From contig NZ_WQLB01000003.1 in the NCBI RefSeq assembly GCF_009755355.1, forward strand, positions 62,001 through 126,000: a stretch of DNA of 64,000 bases. Direction: 5' to 3'. The stretch comes from Deinococcus arboris (lineage in GTDB: Bacteria > Deinococcota > Deinococci > Deinococcales > Deinococcaceae). The position numbers and the translations under genes are program-made. The notes beneath the pieces are model-generated. The model was given only the letters and a program-made list of their open reading frames with translations, made no database searches and was not told the origin of the DNA. Positions 39,117 through 52,148 of this stretch are shown one piece after another (position 1 is the first letter of the stretch; every line of letters starts with the position of its first letter).

Positions 39117-40508
39117 TTATGCCTGGGCGAGCGAGAACAGCGCCAGTTGCGTAATCGGGCCGTATTCCGGGTGCACCTCGCCCAGATCGTGGAAGGCGAC
39201 CGTGTAGCCGTACCCCTCGGCCGCCGCCTGCGCCCAAGTCTGAAACTCGGCGCGCGTCCATTCGAAGCGGTGGTCAGCGTGCCGCAGGGTCCGGGGCTCC
39301 TCGAACGTCGCGTTGTACTCGCGGTTGGGCGTGGTCACGACCAGCGTGCCAGGGCGCGCAAAGCCCAGCACGTTCTGGGTTAGGGTGGCCAGCCGGTGCG
39401 GTTCCAGGTGTTCAATGACCTCTACCAACGCGGCAGCGTCAAAGCCCTTCAGGCGCGAATCGGGATAGGCCAGGCTCCCGTGCAGCAACTTGACCCGCTC
39501 GCGCAGTTCGGGCCGCTCTTGAAGGTGCAGTTTGTCGGCCGCGATCTCCAGGCTGCGGGCGCTGAGGTCCACCCCCACCAGTTCGCGGAACTGCCCCACT
39601 TTCAGCAGACGCCGCAGCAATTTGCCCTCGCCGCAGCCCAGGTCCAGTACCCGGCGCGCGCCGCTTTGTTCCAGCAGCCGCGCCACGGCGTCCAGGCGCT
39701 CGTCGTGCAGCCGGGGCGGGGGCGGCAATTCGCCACTCTCCGGGGGCTCGGCCAGGCCAGGCTCGGCGGTTCCAGGTTCGTCAGGCACGGTCAGCCGGGC
39801 CCTGGCCTGCGTCACCAGACCCCGGAAGCGGAGGTAGCGTGCCGTGATCAGGTCGCGGTCCGGGTGCGCTTCCAGCCAGCCCTGTCCGTGGCGCAGCAGT
39901 TTCTCCACCTCATCGTCACTGATGAAGTAATGCTTTTTCCCGTCCAGCACGGGCAGCAATACATACAGGTGGCGCAGCGCCTCGGCCACGCGCACCGTGC
40001 CACGCAGGGTCAGCTGGACATAGGGCCGCTCGCCCCATTCGGGAAACTGGGGGTCCAGGGGAAGAGGCGTCACCTCGACCTCATAGCCCAGGGGTTCAAA
40101 GAGGCGCGCGGGCAGGTCGGGCTGGCCCCGCGCCGCCACACACGGCAGTTCCAGGATCAGCGGCAGCGGTGTGGCAGCCAGGTCGGGACGGTCGCGGCTC
40201 TGGCCGGTCATGGCGGTGCCGAAAGCGTCACGCAGAGCCACCGCCAGAAAACTGCCCGAGGCATACGGGCGGTCGTTCACATATGGTTCCAGGGTGCCGG
40301 CCTCGCCGCCCGCCGGAGCGCGCGATAGGGCCACTGGGTCCACTTCTACAAGGAGGGCGGCGGTGGTGCGTTCAGCCTTGGCCTCGGGGTAAAACACCAG
40401 CGACTTGCCAAACGGGAGAGGGCGCTCCAGCACGCGCTCCGGGTGCTTCATAAGCAGGAAGCCCAGGTCGGTGGCAGGGGCATGGGTGGTGGTGATGGTC
40501 AGGAGCAT
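39117..40508 (-). CDS. hen1: Bacterial Hen1, RNA 3'-terminal 2'-O-methyltransferase
   Basis: The 463-residue protein has the Hen1 N-terminal domain (HAPATDLGFLLMKHPERV) and a C-terminal SAM-dependent methyltransferase with LDLGCGEGKLLRRLLK and a metal-binding region EVIEHLEPHRL. In characterised systems Hen1 methylates the 2'-OH at the break in cleaved RNA so that ribotoxins cannot cut it again after repair. It overlaps pnkp by 1 nt (TGATG), confirming the Pnkp-Hen1 pairing. Confidence 0.94.
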   Translation of the reverse strand: MLLTITTTHAPATDLGFLLMKHPERVLERPLPFGKSLVFYPEAKAERTTAALLVEVDPVALSRAPAGGEAGTLEPYVNDRPYASGSFLAVALRDAFGTAMTGQSRDRPDLAATPLPLILELPCVAARGQPDLPARLFEPLGYEVEVTPLPLDPQFPEWGERPYVQLTLRGTVRVAEALRHLYVLLPVLDGKKHYFISDDEVEKLLRHGQGWLEAHPDRDLITARYLRFRGLVTQARARLTVPDEPGTAEPGLAEPPESGELPPPPRLHDERLDAVARLLEQSGARRVLDLGCGEGKLLRRLLKVGQFRELVGVDLSARSLEIAADKLHLQERPELRERVKLLHGSLAYPDSRLKGFDAAALVEVIEHLEPHRLATLTQNVLGFARPGTLVVTTPNREYNATFEEPRTLRHADHRFEWTRAEFQTWAQAAAEGYGYTVAFHDLGEVHPEYGPITQLALFSLAQA

Positions 40509-43012
40509 CAGAGCCTCACGTCAATCGGGTTGCTTTCCAGCGCCAGAACGCCCAGCACGCATTCATGAACCCGGCCAGTCGCCGCATGTTCGGTGAAGCG
40601 GTGCAGGCCTTCCAGACCCAGGTGAAATTCGCGCGTGGCCCGCGCCCGCTTGGCACCCAGCGCGCGGGCTTTCAGGCGGGCCAGGTGTTCAGGGCGTGTG
40701 TATTCCGGGCCGTAGATGATGCGGAGGTATTCGCGGCCACGCACCTTCACGGCAGGCTGGCCCTGACGCTGCTCTGGCCGAAAGGCCAGTGGTTTGACGA
40801 CCATGCCTTCGCTGCCCTGTGCGGTCAGTTCATGCCACCACGCCGCCGCCTCGGCCTCATCGGGGGTGCCCAGCATCACCGAACGGTGGGCGGTGCGGCC
40901 AAACAGCGTGGCGTCGGCATCGGCCAGGGCGCCCAGCGTGGTCAGGTGCCACAGGTGGTCCTGGCCGTCATGCACCTGCCCCTCCGAAGCCAGCAGGTGA
41001 AACGGCCGAATCTGCACATTCTGCGGGCCAGCAACACGGCGCACGTAGGCGCGGTACGCCCCTCGGTACAGTGCTAAGTCGGCGGCGCGCTCCTGGGTGC
41101 GGGGGAGCCACTCGCCCACAGCCACGCCGCGCGCCTGAGCGGCCTTCAGGGCCTGAACCGCCGCGGGCAGGGTCGCATTCCCCGCCGCCCCCACGGCCGC
41201 GTACTGCGCCTTGATCAGCTCCTCGGCCTTCAGGCTCCAGGGCAAGATTTCGGCGTCCAGCAGCAGCCAGTCGGTGTTCAGGCGGTCCCACAGGCCGGCG
41301 TGGGTCGCGGCCTCGCGGGCGCGGGTCAGCACGTCGGCTTCCCAGGCCGGCTTGAAAAAGGGCCGGCCCGTGCGGGTATAGATGCTGCCCAGCCCCTCCA
41401 CACCGAAGCGCTGCCGCGCCACCGCGTCGTCGCGGGTCAGCACCAGCAGGGCGCGGCTGCCCATGTGTTTCTCCTCGCACACGACCTGCGCGACGCCCTG
41501 ACCCCGGAAGTACGCCAACGCCTCATCAGGGTGTTCCAAGAATTCCGGCCGGGCGCTCGTTTCCACCGGGCTCATGGTGGGGGGCAGGTACAGGCACCAT
41601 CCTGGGTCCACACCGTAGCGGCTGAAGGTTTCGACGGCCGCCGCCCGCTCTCCGGCCCGCAGCAGCACGCCGCCGAAGCTGCGCGTCTCAATGCGCCCCG
41701 GTTGCAAGAACTCGGCCAGGTCAAAGGTTTCGCCACCCGGTTCCTGCATCATCTCCAACGGCCGGGCGGGCACCGCGTACTGGGCGTGGGCGGGCACGCT
41801 CACCAGCTCCATCTCCGGGTAGCGCAGGGCCGTCAGCGCGCCGCCGAAGGCACAACCCGTATCAATGTCAATCGTGCGGTTGACCCAGCGGGCCTGCCCG
41901 ACGGGCGTGTGGCCGTACACCACATGCGCCGCGCCCCGGTATTCGGCAGCCCAGTCGCGCCGCACCGGTAACCCCAGGTCGTCGGTGCTGCCGTCCACGT
42001 CGCCGTATAGGGCGAAACTGCGGACCCGGCCACTGCTGCGGCCCTGATACTTCTCGGGCAGGCCCGCGTGGGCCACCACAACCTTCCCGTCGTCCAGCAC
42101 CAGATGACTGACCAGGCCGTCAATGAACGTCCGCACCTGCGCGCGAACTTCAGGGCCGGCCTCGTCCAACTGTGCCAGCGTGGCGTCCAGACCGTGCAGC
42201 GCCTTGACCGCCTTGCCGTCCAGGGCGCGCTTCAGTTTCTCGTCGTGGTTGCCGGGCACGCACAGGGCGGCGCCACTGGCGACCATCCCCATGACCAGCC
42301 GCAGCACGCCCGCGCTGTCTGGGCCCCGGTCTACCAGGTCGCCCACAAAAACGGCGGTGCGACCGGGCGGAGGCGTGACCTGATTCTCGTCCAGCACATA
42401 GCCTAGCTCCATCAGCAACTCGCGCAGTTCGGCCAGGCAGCCATGCACGTCGCCAATGAAATCGAAGGGGCCATGTAGGTGCTTCTTGTTGGTGTAGAGC
42501 GGCACGCGGGTCACCTGGGCTGCTTCTACATCTTCAGACGTTCTCAGTGTCCAGACGTGGCGAAAGCCTTCTTTTCCCATCCCGCGCAGCGTGCGGCGCA
42601 GTTCGGTCTGCTGGCGGCCAATGACGGCGGCGTTGAAGGGCCGGTCTCCGCGCGCCTCGTGTCGGGCTTCCAGCACACCTCTGGGCAGGTCCAGCACAAT
42701 CGCCACCGGCAGCACATCGTGCGCGCGGGCCAGGTCCACCAGGCGGCGGCGGTCGTCCGGGCGCACCGAGGTCGCGTCAATGACGGTCAGCAGGCCGCGT
42801 TCCAGCCGCTTGGCCGCCACATAAAACAGGCTGTCGAAGGCCGCCGCGTTGGCGTCCAGCGTGTGTTCGCTGCCGCTGACGAGCGCGCGAAAGTGGTCGC
42901 TGCTCAGGACTTCAGAGGGGCCGAAGTGCTGCGCGGCAAAGGTACTTTTGCCCGACGATGAGGCGCCGACCAGGGCGACCAGGGCAAGTTCAGGCAGGGG
43001 AATCTGGGTCAT
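40508..43012 (-). CDS. pnkp: Bacterial Pnkp: polynucleotide kinase, phosphatase and ligase domains
   Basis: The 834-residue protein carries three domains. First is an N-terminal kinase with P-loop GASSSGKST (Lys22). Second is a central metallophosphoesterase with GDVHG, GDLVDRGPDS and GNHDEK. Third is a C-terminal adenylyltransferase ligase domain with EEKHMGSRAL as the nucleotide-binding motif, LLLDAEILPWS and VVKPLAF. It heals and, with Hen1, seals broken RNA. It is divergent from uvrB, and the RDRM at 43144-43160 lies between the two. Confidence 0.95.
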   Translation of the reverse strand: MTQIPLPELALVALVGASSSGKSTFAAQHFGPSEVLSSDHFRALVSGSEHTLDANAAAFDSLFYVAAKRLERGLLTVIDATSVRPDDRRRLVDLARAHDVLPVAIVLDLPRGVLEARHEARGDRPFNAAVIGRQQTELRRTLRGMGKEGFRHVWTLRTSEDVEAAQVTRVPLYTNKKHLHGPFDFIGDVHGCLAELRELLMELGYVLDENQVTPPPGRTAVFVGDLVDRGPDSAGVLRLVMGMVASGAALCVPGNHDEKLKRALDGKAVKALHGLDATLAQLDEAGPEVRAQVRTFIDGLVSHLVLDDGKVVVAHAGLPEKYQGRSSGRVRSFALYGDVDGSTDDLGLPVRRDWAAEYRGAAHVVYGHTPVGQARWVNRTIDIDTGCAFGGALTALRYPEMELVSVPAHAQYAVPARPLEMMQEPGGETFDLAEFLQPGRIETRSFGGVLLRAGERAAAVETFSRYGVDPGWCLYLPPTMSPVETSARPEFLEHPDEALAYFRGQGVAQVVCEEKHMGSRALLVLTRDDAVARQRFGVEGLGSIYTRTGRPFFKPAWEADVLTRAREAATHAGLWDRLNTDWLLLDAEILPWSLKAEELIKAQYAAVGAAGNATLPAAVQALKAAQARGVAVGEWLPRTQERAADLALYRGAYRAYVRRVAGPQNVQIRPFHLLASEGQVHDGQDHLWHLTTLGALADADATLFGRTAHRSVMLGTPDEAEAAAWWHELTAQGSEGMVVKPLAFRPEQRQGQPAVKVRGREYLRIIYGPEYTRPEHLARLKARALGAKRARATREFHLGLEGLHRFTEHAATGRVHECVLGVLALESNPIDVRL

Positions 43013-43143
43013 GGAAGCCTTCTTTCAGGTGCAGGGCACCGGCCTTTCACTGTAGCGGCCCACCCCCTCTTCCACCTGCGTCAAATGACGTGCATCTGCT
43101 GCCATCTCTCAAGCCTGCATGAGTCATCCGGCTTACCGTCCAC

Positions 43144-43160
43144 TTACGTTCGGGGCGTAA
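43144..43160. promoter_or_regulatory. Radiation/desiccation response motif (RDRM) before uvrB
   Basis: TTACGTTCGGGGCGTAA has arms TTACGT and GCGTAA that fit the RDRM pattern TTAYGT-N5-ACRTAA except at the first base of the right arm. RDRMs are bound by the DdrO repressor, which PprI removes by cleavage after irradiation, and uvrB is an established RDR regulon member in Deinococcus. A TAAAAT box (43158-43163) overlaps the motif's right end. The gap 43013-43217 is shared with pnkp, so control of pnkp is also possible but unproven. Confidence 0.65.
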
Positions 43161-43217
43161 AATAGGGAGATTCGTTCGCTTCACGCCGCACCCCTGCTTT
43201 CTTCTCCTGGAGGTTTC

Positions 43218-46799
<3,582 letters not shown>

Positions 46800-46863
46800 G
46801 TAGGGCCACTCACCCGGTCATCTGGCGGATGTGCGCCCGGTGGCCGGGTGGTTCCATGAGAGC

Positions 46864-47430
46864 GTGACCACTCCTCCAACCATCGTGCCTTTCCAGGCGG
46901 CGGACGCCCCTGGCGTGGCCGCCGTGCAGGTCGGCAACTACCACCACGACTACGCCCCCTTCTTTCCGCCCGGGTTCTGGGATGGGGTCACGGTTGAGGA
47001 GCAGACCAGCGACTGGCAAGCGTGGCTGGCCCAGCACCCAGACGACATGCTGCTGGTCGCGCACGAGGGCGAGGAGGTGGCCGGCTATGTCCTGGCCCGC
47101 CGGCACCCCTTTCACGGCACGGACGCCGAGATCATGGCCCTGCATGTGCGAGCGGCCTCGCGGGGTCGGGGGTACGGGACGGCCCTCCTGCGCGCGGCGC
47201 TGCTGGCGTTGCAAGCCAAAGGAGCACAGAGCGTGGGCCTCTCCACACTGGAAGCCCATACCTCGCGCGCCTGGTACGAGCGCTTAGGTGGGCAGCTGGG
47301 CAATGTCCTGACCCAAACGTACGGCGACCATCTCGTGCGCGAGGTGGTGTTCAGCTGGCCGGCCATTAGGGCCTTGCTGACACATCTGGAGTCCCCACCA
47401 GCCGAAGCACGCCCCATAGATCGGCACTGA
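46864..47430 (+). CDS. Single-domain GNAT acetyltransferase
   Basis: The 188-residue protein has an acetyl-CoA loop in [20 protein letters not shown] and a terminal [13 protein letters not shown] segment ([14 protein letters not shown]), typical of GNATs that modify small molecules or antibiotics, with no substrate evident. A GTG start at 46864 or one at 46831 is possible. Its last 65 nt overlap the convergent HAD gene. Confidence 0.78.
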   Translation: MTTPPTIVPFQAADAPGVAAVQVGNYHHDYAPFFPPGFWDGVTVEEQTSDWQAWLAQHPDDMLLVAHEGEEVAGYVLARRHPFHGTDAEIMALHVRAASRGRGYGTALLRAALLALQAKGAQSVGLSTLEAHTSRAWYERLGGQLGNVLTQTYGDHLVREVVFSWPAIRALLTHLESPPAEARPIDRH

Positions 47431-48073
47431 CGTGAGGCGACTGCTCACCCGAACGAACCAGAATGGCGGGCAGCCCCACGCCACCCGCCCCCTGCACATC
47501 GGCCGTCAGGCTGTCGCCAATCATCCAGACCGGCGCGGCCTCTGGATGCGCCCGCAAGACCGCCCGGAAGGCTTCGGGATGAGGTTTTTCCCACCCCAGC
47601 GCCGCCGACGTGTAGACCGTGTCCAGTAGAGGCGTCAGCCCCAGCGCGTCCAGCACCTGCTCCAGTTCCGGCACATGATTGCTCAGGACCACGTGGCGCC
47701 ACCCTCTGCTCTGCAGGACGCGCAATACCGGCAGCGTCTCGGGATAGAGCCGCCACGCCGCTGGGGCCAGGTAAGCGGCCCGCATCAGCGGCACCAACGC
47801 GGCCGCGTCTGCCGCGGCCACTCCGGCCCCTCTGTAGGCAGCGAGGAAGACATGGTCGAGTTCGGCCCACCAAGCGTCCGGGTGAGTCTGCCGGGGGTGG
47901 GCCTGCTCTGGACGGTGCCAGCGAAACCCCTGGGCCAGCCCAGGCCGCAGGGCTTCCAGCGTCACCCCATGTCCAGGCCGCTGCTGGTCCAGAACGTCCA
48001 GCAGCGCCCCACTCCACAGCCCAGGGCGGTGCGCCAGCGTGCCGTCAAAATCCCAGATCAGCAGCGGCGGCAT
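47366..48073 (-). CDS. HAD-family hydrolase
   Basis: The 235-residue protein has motif I in IWDFDGTLA, motif II around VVLSNHVP, the motif III lysine in LGWEKPHPEAF, and motif IV in WMIGDSLTADVQGAGGVG. This is the pattern of Cof/PGP-like phosphatases of subfamily I with a helical cap. Substrate unknown. It lies just 13 nt after the secreted protein gene at 48086-48616 on the same strand. Confidence 0.87.
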   Translation of the reverse strand: MPPLLIWDFDGTLAHRPGLWSGALLDVLDQQRPGHGVTLEALRPGLAQGFRWHRPEQAHPRQTHPDAWWAELDHVFLAAYRGAGVAAADAAALVPLMRAAYLAPAAWRLYPETLPVLRVLQSRGWRHVVLSNHVPELEQVLDALGLTPLLDTVYTSAALGWEKPHPEAFRAVLRAHPEAAPVWMIGDSLTADVQGAGGVGLPAILVRSGEQSPHVSADLWGVLRLVGTPDVSARP

Positions 48074-48085
48074 GGATGAGGCGCG

Positions 48086-48616
48086 TTACTTCTTCAGCGT
48101 CAGGGTGCAGGTGCCCACGTTCAGGCCAGCGGCGCGCATGGTGGCCAGCGCCTCACTGGCGCTTTTGGGGTCAGGGAAATTATCGAGCTGTGCCAGTTGG
48201 CTTCTCATTTCGTCTACAGAGCCGGTAAGCAGTGCCCCCCGCCCTATGCCAGCTTCCAAGAAACCCATGCAAAGTGTCATGTAGTCACCCGTTACCATTC
48301 CACTCAAGTCTGTGACATACAGCGTGTTGTCCACAGGGTGATAGCCCAAAATGTCAATTTCTGATTCAAAGGCCCAGCCATCAACATTCCAAGTCGGCGC
48401 CTGAGGACCCAAGACAATCTCACGGCTAATTTTCTGACCGCTGGCGGTGGTGCCACCCAGAATCCAAGTCTGCCCGGGCTTGACGGGCGAGTTGGCCGCC
48501 AGCACACGCGGCGCACCAAATGGCGCCACCACACGCGGCTGAGCGTTTTGGCTGCCGCCGGCAAAGGCGACAGAGGGAAGCAGCAGCAGAGAAACAGCCA
48601 GCAGAGCACGCACCAT
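48086..48616 (-). CDS. Secreted protein of unknown function
   Basis: The 176-residue protein begins with a signal peptide (MVRALLAVSLLLLPSVAFA) and is predicted to be exported. The mature part has GQTWILGGTTASGQKI and later a helical Leu/Ala-rich C-terminus ending in GTCTLTLKK. No known domain. A TAGCCT box lies 7 nt before the ATG at 48616. It may share a transcript with the HAD gene. Confidence 0.7.
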   Translation of the reverse strand: MVRALLAVSLLLLPSVAFAGGSQNAQPRVVAPFGAPRVLAANSPVKPGQTWILGGTTASGQKISREIVLGPQAPTWNVDGWAFESEIDILGYHPVDNTLYVTDLSGMVTGDYMTLCMGFLEAGIGRGALLTGSVDEMRSQLAQLDNFPDPKSASEALATMRAAGLNVGTCTLTLKK

Positions 48617-48623
48617 AAGGCAG

Positions 48624-48629
48624 AGGCTA
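48624..48629 (-). promoter_or_regulatory. Candidate leaderless -10 box (TAGCCT)
   Basis: Read on the minus strand, TAGCCT ends 7 nt before the ATG of the secreted protein gene at 48616. Confidence 0.4.
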
Positions 48630-48664
48630 GCAGGCGGTCCCGGCCCACGTTGCAGCACTTGAGG

Positions 48665-49558
48665 TTAGACTTCGCCGCCCCAGGTCAGGCCGTGCTCCAC
48701 CCAAGCCGCTTCAATGTGGGTCAGGGCGTCCAGCGGCAGGGGCCCGTCCTCGATCAGCCGGATATTCCGCTCCAGGTTGTCAATGTTTGCCGTGCCCACG
48801 ATGGCGCTGTGCACACCCGGTGCAAACGCGGTAAACCGCAGGGCAAAGGCAGTCCAGTCCAGCCCGACGGCCTCGCGGACCGCATTCAAATTCAGCACCC
48901 GCAGCCGCTCCCAGTAGGTTTCGGCGTAGTCGCCTACCGGGCGCGTCTCAAAGCGCCATGCCGCGTTGGCGATAGGCCGCTTGGCGATCACGCCCAGGCC
49001 GCGCTCATTAGCGCCGCTCAGCAACTGGCGGCGGCTGAACTGGTCGGCCAGATTCACGCTGGTCTCCACGCTGCCAAAGCGGCCTGAACTGATAGCGCCG
49101 GCCAGCGCCTCGTTCTCGCCGCTGTAGGCCGCTACGCGAATCAGGCCGGCCGAGCGCGCCTCGTCCAGCGCCATCAGCAGGTCCTCGCGGCGCAGCACGT
49201 CGGCCGGGCAGGAGTGGAGGTGAAAAATATCAATCCAGTCGCAGCGCAGCCGGGTCAGGGCCTGCTCAATGCCCAGGCGGATGGACTGCGGCGTCCAGTC
49301 TTCGGCGCCCTCGGCCCCGTAGCCGCCTTTGCTGCTCAGAATGTAGTCGTGACGGCGGTACGAGAGGTGACGCCCGATGCGCTCCTCACTCAGGCCGTAG
49401 CCGCGCGCCGTGTCCACCAGCGTGATGCCCCGGTCAATGGCGCGGTTGAGCAGGGTGCCGGCCTCATCTTCGCTCAGGTGCTCTGAGCCGACCTGTCCCG
49501 CCCCCAGCCCCAGCACACTGACCCGCAGCCCCGTGTCGCCAAACGCCCGCTGTTCCAT
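48665..49558 (-). CDS. Aldo/keto reductase
   Basis: The 297-residue protein has the AKR motifs LGLGAGQVGSEHLSEDEAGT, VDTARGYGLSEERIG containing the catalytic Asp and Tyr regions, LSSKGGYG with the Lys, and IFHLHSCPADV with the His. It is a NADPH-dependent oxidoreductase with unknown physiological substrate. Downstream CDSs on the same strand are unrelated. Confidence 0.9.
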   Translation of the reverse strand: MEQRAFGDTGLRVSVLGLGAGQVGSEHLSEDEAGTLLNRAIDRGITLVDTARGYGLSEERIGRHLSYRRHDYILSSKGGYGAEGAEDWTPQSIRLGIEQALTRLRCDWIDIFHLHSCPADVLRREDLLMALDEARSAGLIRVAAYSGENEALAGAISSGRFGSVETSVNLADQFSRRQLLSGANERGLGVIAKRPIANAAWRFETRPVGDYAETYWERLRVLNLNAVREAVGLDWTAFALRFTAFAPGVHSAIVGTANIDNLERNIRLIEDGPLPLDALTHIEAAWVEHGLTWGGEV

Positions 49559-49615
49559 AGGGGCATTGTGGCGTTTAACAGGCCAGAAGGGCGAATAGAC
49601 ACCCAGTCCACTCCA

Positions 49616-50107
49616 TTACTCACAGCTTCTGGACAGCTGGCTCAGGCTGGGCAGGGCGTAGAGACTGGCGCTGCGTGACGAGCGAACGCACAGCGCTTTG
49701 CCCTGCATGGACAGCGCCAGAGGCGGTTCCCCATATCTGCTGCCTGATTCGACCACCCTGGTTCGTACGTCGCCCGCAAGATTCCACAGACGCAGAGTGT
49801 TAAAGCCGCCGCCCAGCAGATACCGGCCATCCGCAGTCCAGAACAGCGTTCGGACATTGCTGTTTGGCAAGGGGCGCACCGGCTCTCCGGGCTGCGCCAG
49901 CTTCACCTCGCAGCCTGAGAAACGCAGAGCCTCCCAGCAGAACAGCACCGCTGCCCCCTGTCGTCTCGGCGCGTACAGGGTTTGCTTATGTTCCCAAGCA
50001 TAAGCATCTGTATTCGGTGAAGCGCGAACCGTCACGCTCTGGCTGCCCGAAAAGGGCACAGTCACCTGGGTTTGTGTCAGAGATGCCGCGAGCAACAGAG
50101 CCAACAT
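49616..50107 (-). CDS. Secreted WD40-like protein, unknown
   Basis: The 163-residue frame opens with a signal peptide-like MLALLLAASLTQTQ and includes FWTADGRYLLGGGFNTLRLW, resembling one blade of a WD40 beta-propeller. A full propeller needs several blades, so the protein may be a truncated or degenerate member. An upstream GTG would extend the N-terminus and lose the signal peptide start. Function unknown. Confidence 0.5.
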   Translation of the reverse strand: MLALLLAASLTQTQVTVPFSGSQSVTVRASPNTDAYAWEHKQTLYAPRRQGAAVLFCWEALRFSGCEVKLAQPGEPVRPLPNSNVRTLFWTADGRYLLGGGFNTLRLWNLAGDVRTRVVESGSRYGEPPLALSMQGKALCVRSSRSASLYALPSLSQLSRSCE

Positions 50108-50195
50108 GCGCCACCGTACCGGGACCACCACACCCTGTCATCAAACGAAAGAGAGAGGGCCGCTGCCCCCTCTCAAGTTCCTATTTGCCTGCCGC

Positions 50196-52037
50196 TCAAG
50201 TTGTCAGGGCCGCTGGCCTCAGCAACTCGGCCCGCCCTTCCTGCTCAGCGCGGAACTGGAGTTCATACAGGTCGCGGTACAGGCCGCCGCGTGCCAGCAG
50301 CTCGGCGTGAGAGCCGTCCTCTACAATCCGCCCACCGTCCATCACCACGATGCGGTCGGCGGTGCGAATGGTGCTGAGGCGGTGAGCAATCACAAAGGTG
50401 GTGCGCCCCTGCATCAGCCGTTCCAGGGCGGCCTGCACCAGCGCTTCGGATTCGTTGTCCAGGGCGCTGGTGGCCTCGTCCAGAATCAGGATGCGGGGGT
50501 CTTTGAGCAGGGCGCGGGCAATAGCGACTCGCTGCCGCTGCCCGCCCGAAAGCTTCACACCTCGTTCCCCTACGACTGTCTCGTACCCTAGCTCAAAGGT
50601 GCTGATGAAGTCGTGGGCGTTGGCCGCGCGGGCCGCCGCCTCCACTTCTTCGGGCCGGGCGCCGGGGCGGCCGTACAGAATGTTCTCGCGGATGGTGCCG
50701 GAGAACAGCAGCGTTTCCTGGGGCACCAACCCCACCTGGGCGCGCAGGTCCGCCACGGCGTAGTCCCGCAGGTCGCGGCCGTCCACCCGCAGGGCGCCGC
50801 CCGTCACATCCCAGAAGCGGCCAATCAGGCTGACCAGGGTGGTCTTGCCTGCGCCGCTGGGGCCCACCAGCGCCACGACCTGCCCGGCCGGCACGTCCAG
50901 CGTCAGGTCCCGGAGCACCGACGCGTTTTCGTAGGCAAACTGCACGCCCTCGAAGGTGACGCGGCCCTCGGCACGCTTCAGCGGCGCGGGCGTGGCCGGC
51001 TCGGGCAGGTCGCTGCGCTCGTCCAGCAGCTCGAAGATGCGCCCTGACGCCCCCAGCGCCTCCTGAAACTGGTTGAAGATGCCCGTCAGCGCCGCCACCG
51101 TGCCTCCCACCTGCAGCGCGTAGAACAGAAAGGTCACGAGGTTGCCGGGGGTCATGGCGCCCCCCATAACCTGCCGCCCGCCGTACCACAGCACCACGGC
51201 CAGCGCACCAAACGTCAGGAAGCTCATGGTGCCGGTCATCAGGGCCTGCAATTGCGCGCGTTTCAGGGCGGCCAGAAAGCTCAGCTTCACGCCCTGGCCG
51301 TAGCGGCCCCGTTCCAGGTTTTCGGCGGTAAAGCTCTGCACCACCCGCACGCCGCTGATGGCTTCCTCGGCGCTGGCGTTGGCGCTCGCCACCGCGTCCT
51401 GCACTTCACGGCTGACCACGCGAATGCGGCGGCCGATGGCAAAGGCCGTGCCAATCACCAGCGGAATCACCGCCAGCGTCAGCAGGCTCAGGCGCGGACT
51501 GGTGGTCACCAGCAAGATCACCGCCCCGATCAGGCTGACCGTCTGCGCCGCCAGCTGCGCCAGTGCCGAACTCGAGACGCCCTGCACCGTGGCCACATCG
51601 GCGGTCAGGCGGCTGGTCAGGTCGCCGGTCTTGTGGTCGCCAAAAAAGCGCGGCGAGAGGGTCAGCAGGTGCGAAAACAGCGCCCCCCGCAGGTCTGCCA
51701 CCACCCCTGCCCCTACGCGCGCCAGCAGATACGACTGCGCGGCCCCGAACAGCGCCGACAGCGCGAAAATGCCCAGCAGGCCCAACACGGTGCGGTCCAG
51801 CGGGCCGGTGTCAGTGCTGCCCACCTTCAGAAACGAGGCGTCGATCAGCTGCCCAAACAGCGCCGGAAACGCCAGGTTCAGGCCGCTGGAAACCAGGGTG
51901 GCCAGTACGCCCAGCACAAACAGGGCGCGGTAGGGGCGGGCGTAGGCCAGCAGGCGGCGCAGCTGCCGGGGGTCGCCTTTGGGGCGGCGGCCACCAGCGC
52001 CGGCCGTCACCATCATGGAGCTGGGGCGAGAAAGCAT
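50196..52037 (-). CDS. ABC exporter (permease fused to ATPase), MsbA-like
   Basis: The 613-residue half-transporter has a membrane domain (about residues 30-330) and an ATPase domain with Walker A VGPSGAGKTTL, signature LSGGQRQRVAIA, Walker B RILILDEATSALD and the switch motif FVIAHRLSTI. All canonical residues are present, so it probably acts as a homodimer, unlike the heterodimeric pair at 9.6-13.3 kb. The ATG at 52037 is preceded by TACCCT 6 nt upstream. Substrate unknown. Confidence 0.9.
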   Translation of the reverse strand: MLSRPSSMMVTAGAGGRRPKGDPRQLRRLLAYARPYRALFVLGVLATLVSSGLNLAFPALFGQLIDASFLKVGSTDTGPLDRTVLGLLGIFALSALFGAAQSYLLARVGAGVVADLRGALFSHLLTLSPRFFGDHKTGDLTSRLTADVATVQGVSSSALAQLAAQTVSLIGAVILLVTTSPRLSLLTLAVIPLVIGTAFAIGRRIRVVSREVQDAVASANASAEEAISGVRVVQSFTAENLERGRYGQGVKLSFLAALKRAQLQALMTGTMSFLTFGALAVVLWYGGRQVMGGAMTPGNLVTFLFYALQVGGTVAALTGIFNQFQEALGASGRIFELLDERSDLPEPATPAPLKRAEGRVTFEGVQFAYENASVLRDLTLDVPAGQVVALVGPSGAGKTTLVSLIGRFWDVTGGALRVDGRDLRDYAVADLRAQVGLVPQETLLFSGTIRENILYGRPGARPEEVEAAARAANAHDFISTFELGYETVVGERGVKLSGGQRQRVAIARALLKDPRILILDEATSALDNESEALVQAALERLMQGRTTFVIAHRLSTIRTADRIVVMDGGRIVEDGSHAELLARGGLYRDLYELQFRAEQEGRAELLRPAALTT

Positions 52038-52043
52038 GGCTGT

Positions 52044-52049
52044 AGGGTA
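52044..52049 (-). promoter_or_regulatory. Candidate leaderless -10 box (TACCCT)
   Basis: Read on the minus strand, TACCCT ends 6 nt before the ATG at 52037 of the ABC exporter gene. Confidence 0.4.
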
Positions 52050-52148
52050 CGCCCCCACCAGGGGGACGGGTGGCTCAAGAGAGAAGTGGGCGGTGGCCAG
52101 TCGGGGGTGAGACCAGCGGGGGATGAAGCGGCCTTCCCCACCTTCTCT

